This document shows, in pieces, positions 17,600-22,190 of a stretch of DNA of 22,190 nt. The notes beneath the pieces were generated by a model that did not search any database, was not told the DNA's origin, and saw nothing but the letters and a program-made list of their open reading frames with translations. Both the position numbers and the translations under genes were made by a program. The first letter of the stretch is position 1. Every line of letters starts with the position of its first letter. Source of the DNA: Chara braunii (lineage: Eukaryota; Streptophyta; Charophyceae; Charales; Characeae); assembly GCA_003427395.1 (NCBI GenBank), contig BFEA01000267.1:1887817-1910006 (forward strand), written 5' to 3'.

Positions 17600-18066
17600 A
17601 TAGTCCCATCCTTCTGATAGCCTGAGACCCGCATTTGAAAATTCAATGATTCCTTACACTACCCAATCATTATTTCATTCAAAAGCTCCATTGGTGATGC
17701 AGTGCAAGTGAGCCGATCACCACAATCATATTTCGTCAGCCAGCGGCCCGTCAGCCCAGAGATGGGCAATGGAAGTCGCAACGCGTACAGGTGATCGATA
17801 GTTTCATTCCTCTGAGTAAGGCCAGAGAGTTGTTGGGAACTTGGGATGCCTTGTAAGGATTGCAGCCAGAGCAGGCTAGCATCCTTTTGTGAGGGGATAC
17901 ACTACAAGACATTTCACAAACCTCTGCACTCTGGGAGGGATGTGTCTTCTTTTTTCAACTTTCTGAATCTTCTTGTAGCCAATGTGGTAGGGGTGATTTG
18001 AGTTGCTGAGCGTTGACACTGCACTCATATTTTCACTCCATAGCTGATGATCGGGGTGATCTGTGT

Positions 18067-18271
18067 GGAGCCGTAGAACTCGTTCCTCCACTCCAACAGG
18101 AGGGGTTCCGTTTTGAACTCCCCTTTATTACCCAATAGTACTCTGTTCTTTCCACATATCCGAACACGGAGCCGTAGAACTCGTTCCTCCACTCCAACAG
18201 GAGGGGTTCCGTTTTGAACTCCCCTTTATTACCCAATAGTACTCTGTTCTTTCCACATATCCGAACACGGA
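18067..18271. repeat. Exact tandem duplication, 101-bp period
   Basis: Bases 18067-18167 are repeated without any difference that I can see at 18168-18268, with three further identical bases. The period is not a multiple of three, so it shifts the LINE reading frame. Perfect identity in an otherwise decayed element means either a recent duplication or an assembly error. Confidence 0.95.
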
Positions 18272-18833
18272 TTTCTGATAGGCCAACCATTGTTGGAATG
18301 TTGGTGCTCTCGATTCTTGCTAAAGTTTTACCTTTCTTGGTTTTGGGTCCCCAGCTCAATTTTTCCACCTTCCTTGCCTAGCCCATCTTTCTTGAAGTAT
18401 TTTTAAAATGTTTACGTTGGTCCGAAGTAGTCTATAGGTTGTTTTAAAAGATAGAGATTGAAAACCACTTGGTTTTCCTCTTTTTGAAGTCTGTTGTATC
18501 CATTCTGCTGGATCAAAGGGAAGTTCAAGGATAGGGATCTGATGATGGTGGGTTTTTCAGCCTTTAATTGATGAGATAAAAAGAACTATAATTCTGTAAA
18601 AATTTTGTTATGGGAAATATTTCAACTATATTGGAGGGAGTTTGCATTAAGAGGTGGTCCCTCGTGACTTTGAAAATATTCACAAAGGTTTCTTGAGGAA
18701 AAGTATGAACAATCTAGTGAATCACGTGTTGATTATCCGATCGAAATCCTACAACCCAATCTGCCTCCTTAATCTTAGGTCCCTGCCTCAATGTTTAACC
18801 CAATCCAAAGGTATCGGACAAATAATTTGCCTA

Positions 18834-19196
18834 GGTTACCTGATCGGATGTACGGGACCCCCCTGACCATCCGGGGTTGTCCGCTCGGACAACCGGTCGG
18901 ACATCCTCCCTTGACAGACTGTACGAGCCCGAACGGCAAAAAAAAAAAAAAAAAAAAGTCCTCAAACAAATCTGAAAAAAAAACTAGGTTATGCAGAAAC
19001 ATAAACTGAACAACATTTACCTTGGGATTATATTGAAATTCGTTGTCAATTTTAAAATAAAAAAGAAAATTAAAGGAACCCCCAATTCTTTTTTATTTTT
19101 TTCGTGCATTTAATTGCTAAAAATGGAGTTGTCCGGGACCCCCCTGACTGTCCGGCCAGAACGTCCTGCCATCGGACAACTGGTAACATAGTAATT
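18834..19196. mobile_element. Probable TIR element nested in the LINE (~360 bp)
   Basis: The segment opens 'GGTTACC...CGGATG' (18834-18850) and closes with an imperfect inverted counterpart '...CATCGGACAACTGGTAAC' (to about 19195). Both ends carry the block 'GGGACCCCCCTGAC' in direct orientation (18854 and 19136). The left end holds two adjacent hairpins: CGGATG/CATCCG and GGTTGTCCG-CT-CGGACAACC (18875-18894, perfect). The interior is AT-rich with a 20-base A run (18938-18957) and is non-coding. LINE-like frames lie on both sides, so it was probably inserted. Ends and class are uncertain. Confidence 0.45.
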
Positions 19197-19734
19197 TGCT
19201 CCAAATAAGCAACTAGTAAATGAGCATATCTCAATGTTTGTTTCAACCTTTCCACCGATTTTCAGTCTTTCGTTCCTGGTCCCATGAATCTTTGATCCTT
19301 AACACCCCTCTTTCAACCCACAATGCCCAAGGTGAGACTCAACTGTTGAAAAGTCTACTATTTACGTATGTAATCCAGCGATTGTTGGACATAGGTTGTC
19401 GCAATACTTCCTTATATCGAGAGGGAATATTTATATTAGGTAGGGGTAATTGTCGCCAAGTTTTGAGCAATGAGACCCACAAGTCCTCAAAAGTAAGATC
19501 TCCTTTAGCCGCACCCCTGTCCTCTTCTCCTGTTAACTCTGCCTTTGCCTCATGAATGCTCCAATACCGGTCTTCTAACCAGGTCAGTGGGTGTACCTCC
19601 CTCCTGTTAAAGCCTTGCGAATCTGTTCCAATGCCAGGTTTAACTAAGGTTTGTTTGTGGACAATATTAATCTTTTAATCCATTGTAGAGAGCACTTGAG
19701 ACAAGGCTTTATAATAAGTTTATATTGCAAAGAT

Positions 19735-21050
19735 AGGTCTAGAATTCCTAGACCTCCTTTAGTTTTTGATTAAATTAAGGACAACCAGGCGACTCTTGGT
19801 ATTACCTTTTCCAACTCATGAATTCCCCTTCATAAGAATATTGTCACCTGCCTTTGTAGTGTCTTTGTACACTTTTTACAGATAGACCAAAGTGCTGATT
19901 TGTACCAAATAGAGGCAAGGATGACATTATTAATAATGAGGGCTATCCCAAAAAGGGAGGTATGTTTATCTTTCCAATGATTCATTTTCTCTACGGCCGG
20001 TCTCGAAATCCACTTATCGTTAATGAAAGATTTTCCTTGAGCTGTCAGAGAGACTCCAATAGTTCGTACAGGGGAATCCAAAGCAACCCAATGAACCCTT
20101 GGTTGTTCTGGTGGACGACCCCCATTCGAGTGAATCCACCAACCCTGTGTTTTGTTTCCCCAATTAACAATCATGTCTGAAACTTGGGCGAATTTATCCA
20201 TCAAGTTTTTGGTTTCTTCCATATTTGACTCTGAAGCCTTCATCATGATAGTGAGGTCATCGACAAACATTGATGTAAGAGGAATAGTGTCTTCAAGTAT
20301 TCTAGATATCTGAAGTTTTTGAATATTTTGGTTCTTTCTAAGGTTAACCTCTAGAGTCTCCATAATTATTACAAAAAAAAAAGAGGTCAGTGGGTCCCCT
20401 TGCCTCACTGACCTTTGAAGTCTCATTGTTAGCGAAAGGAGACTGTTTACCTGGACTCGTGTCGTAGCGCTGTGATGCGGAATATGAACCAACCTACGCA
20501 TATTAGGGTCAAAGTTCATCTTTGTAAGGCGAGCGTTTAAAAACCTTCAATCAACATGATCGTACATCTTTCTAAAGTCAATGAACACAAATAACGCATT
20601 TTTTTTTTTTTATTGTCTAGAGAGTTTGATTATTTCATTGATTAAGAGAATGTTATCTTGGATATGTCTTCCTTTGATGAAACCTGTTTGAGATGGATAA
20701 ATTATATCTGTCATCACAGGGAGCAGACGGTTTGCCAAAGTTTTAACCAAAATATTACAAACCACAGTGAGTAGGGTAATGGGTCTATAGTTTATGATGT
20801 TAGTTTTATTTTTATTTTTTTATACAAAAGAGTTAAAATGCGTTGCCCTACTATCTCCCCCAATTGTTCACACACTTGTATTTCCTAAAAAAACTTCATC
20901 AAATTTGAAGAAAATGTTTGTCACATGGTTTCCTAAAATTGTTTAGGAAGTTAATCTATGTCTGGTGTTTTATCTTCTTTCATCTGGAGTAAGGCAGACC
21001 AAATTTCTTCTAATGCTAAAGGTCTTTCTATATGCTCATGTTGCTCCTAA
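19735..21050 (-). pseudogene. LINE reverse transcriptase domain (inactivated)
   Basis: Reading from high to low coordinates, the frames show the conserved RT blocks in order: 'ALEEIWSALLQMKEDKTPD' (about 21020-20950), 'NYRPITLL' (from 20792), 'QTGFIKGRHIQDNILLI' (about 20700-20650), 'FVFIDFRKMYDHVD' with the first catalytic Asp (about 20590-20550), 'RQGDPLT' and 'FVDD' (20256-20267) with the catalytic Asp pair; the usual second residue Ala is Val. The longest open stretch is 19830-20519 (229 codons). A TGA at 20547-20549 replaces the Trp expected after 'DHVD', and an A run near 20600 shifts the frame. RT would copy the element's RNA at the nicked target; this copy cannot make an intact enzyme. 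Confidence 0.88.
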
Positions 21051-21659
21051 GACAGTGATTGTGTTAGTGAGGCAATAAAACTCTCAATTTCTCTATCATT
21101 TTCCTAATATTGTTCAGAAACTTTTGTTGACGTAAACAATTTTTTAAAGAAGTCATAAGCTACTTCAAGACTTTCTGCTGAGGTAAAGTGTTGAGAGGGA
21201 TCCAAAGGCACCATCGGATCTTGAAGACCTTCGATAGAATTTTATGTTGATTCAGTGCGTGCTAAAGCAAAAATGGAAGTGTCCATTTGTCCTTCTGTCA
21301 AAAATTCTGATAACTTGCCTTTGATCAAATGTCCCTGCCAACGATGTTGAGCAAAGGATAACAGTTGGTTCTTAAGTTTCTCGATATTGACTGATTGTGA
21401 ATGATTAAGTGGTTGATCTTGTCGTTCATACTTAAGAATTTATTTATGAATGTTGATTTCATAAAAATACTTGTTCTTGTCTTGCAATTTCGAGTTTTCA
21501 TTACATTTTTTAGCTACGAAAATCAAACCATTATGAAACTATTGTACATATGAGTCATGTTTGTCCGTGATCGTATGCCAATAATTTCATACATCCTTTA
21601 TATATTGTTATAGTCGATTCCTGGCCATGAACTATGATGAAAAATAGCCACCTAAATCA

Positions 21660-22190
21660 AAGACGTGTCAAGATCTTCTAACATTAAGATCAGGTCTATT
21701 CTAGACATGGATTGGTGTGGGGTTCCTTTGTTTTTAATGCAGGTGAACAAGCATTCGCGAGGAAAGATACGTCGATATGTGTCATATAAGTGTTCAGACT
21801 CACATAATCTTCGTATAATGTTTTCATCTTCCTCTACGTAAGCTGGGCATGAAGAAGGTATCTTTCATCTATCCATCCACCTATTTGGGTTGAAGTCTCC
21901 TACCATTATAATTGGAATCCCATCAGGAATTTGCGCCCTGATATATTGAAAAAAAAAAACTCTTTCCTGTACATCATTTGGACCATAAATATTAATGACA
22001 CATATTATTTTTATTGCTAATATCACTAGCGCGGATACCCAAAACCTCAAACCTTCTACCTTTCACAGTACTGTCTCATCACCTTCAATTTTGAGCCACG
22101 ACCACACGGATGCTCAGATGAGCTCTTCAACACTACTCCCCAATGGGTTGGAAGGGCTTCCACTAATCTTGACATGTTTTCTTGAACGTT
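21660..22190 (-). pseudogene. LINE endonuclease domain (partial, inactivated)
   Basis: The minus strand shows 'NIYGPND' followed by 'IIMVGDFNP' (GDFN at 21889-21900) and then 'DTYRRIFP ... SRIDLIL' (SRID at 21694-21705), the usual order in the apurinic-like endonuclease of LINEs. An A-rich run near 21950 and several stops or frame changes break it. Its N-terminal catalytic part lies beyond the window edge or is unreadable. Compare the separate + strand endonuclease relic at 5439-5690, which has GDWN rather than GDFN. Confidence 0.85.

Larger units (their letters stand above)
17600..22190 (-). mobile_element. Decayed non-LTR retrotransposon (LINE, L1-like)
   Basis: Read on the minus strand from the window end, the segment has the domain order of an autonomous LINE: apurinic-like endonuclease (about 22190-21660), a linker, reverse transcriptase (about 21050-19830) and a C-terminal region containing the post-polymerase 'KGGLGILDL' motif (about 19732-19766). 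Downstream frames continue to about 17660, including a 76-codon open stretch at about 17900-17660. Many in-frame stops and frame changes show it is dead. The 5' end lies outside the window and the 3' end is not defined; the first ORF and A tail were not seen. A nested element (18834-19196) and a 101-bp duplication (18067-18271) interrupt the C-terminal region. The L1-like assignment rests on the motifs only. Confidence 0.85.

Noticed and set aside
19830-20519. Intact reverse transcriptase gene
   Set aside because: The open stretch covers only the second half of the RT domain; a TGA and frame changes lie directly upstream.

Overview
This window looks like a repeat-dominated nuclear contig from a eukaryote, most likely a green plant or streptophyte alga. 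The evidence is the long GA/CT and CA/GT microsatellites, decayed non-LTR retrotransposons, U6 spliceosomal RNA fragments and one oleosin-like reading frame (oleosins are known only from the green lineage). The species cannot be fixed from the sequence. No bacterial-style operons, CRISPR array or rRNA gene were seen.

Layout: 1-1815 is one copy (A) of a ~1.8 kb dispersed repeat; a second copy (B) lies inverted at 7270-9145 and carries an extra small element with terminal inverted repeats (8094-8301). Next to A is a ~330 bp fold-back structure (1821-2152). 2649-2823 holds nested tandem repeats. 3880-5915 is AT-rich and contains a relic of a LINE endonuclease on the + strand (5439-5690). 5915-7260 is microsatellite and anonymous sequence. 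9300-9900 holds two truncated U6 snRNA copies in tandem among short dispersed repeats. 10247-11672 is a patchwork of diverged repeats, a 36-bp palindromic minisatellite and, at 10821-10858, what is almost certainly a Nextera mate-pair junction adapter, so the assembly there should not be trusted. 11859-12244 and 14140-14420 are further pieces of the A/B-like repeats, the first interrupted by 90 Ns.

The best protein-coding candidate is a minus-strand oleosin-like frame at 12540-12842. A GC-rich block (about 14800-16900) has two weak candidate exons and ends in a tRNA-like sequence. From about 17600 to the window end lies a decayed minus-strand LINE (endonuclease, reverse transcriptase and C-terminal region) whose 5' end is outside the window. 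It carries a probable nested inverted-repeat element (18834-19196) and an exact 101-bp duplication.

There is no evidence that these features work together as a system. The window is mostly transposon debris with one likely gene fragment. The items most worth following are the U6 dimer, the oleosin-like frame, the adapter artefact and the fold-back repeat.
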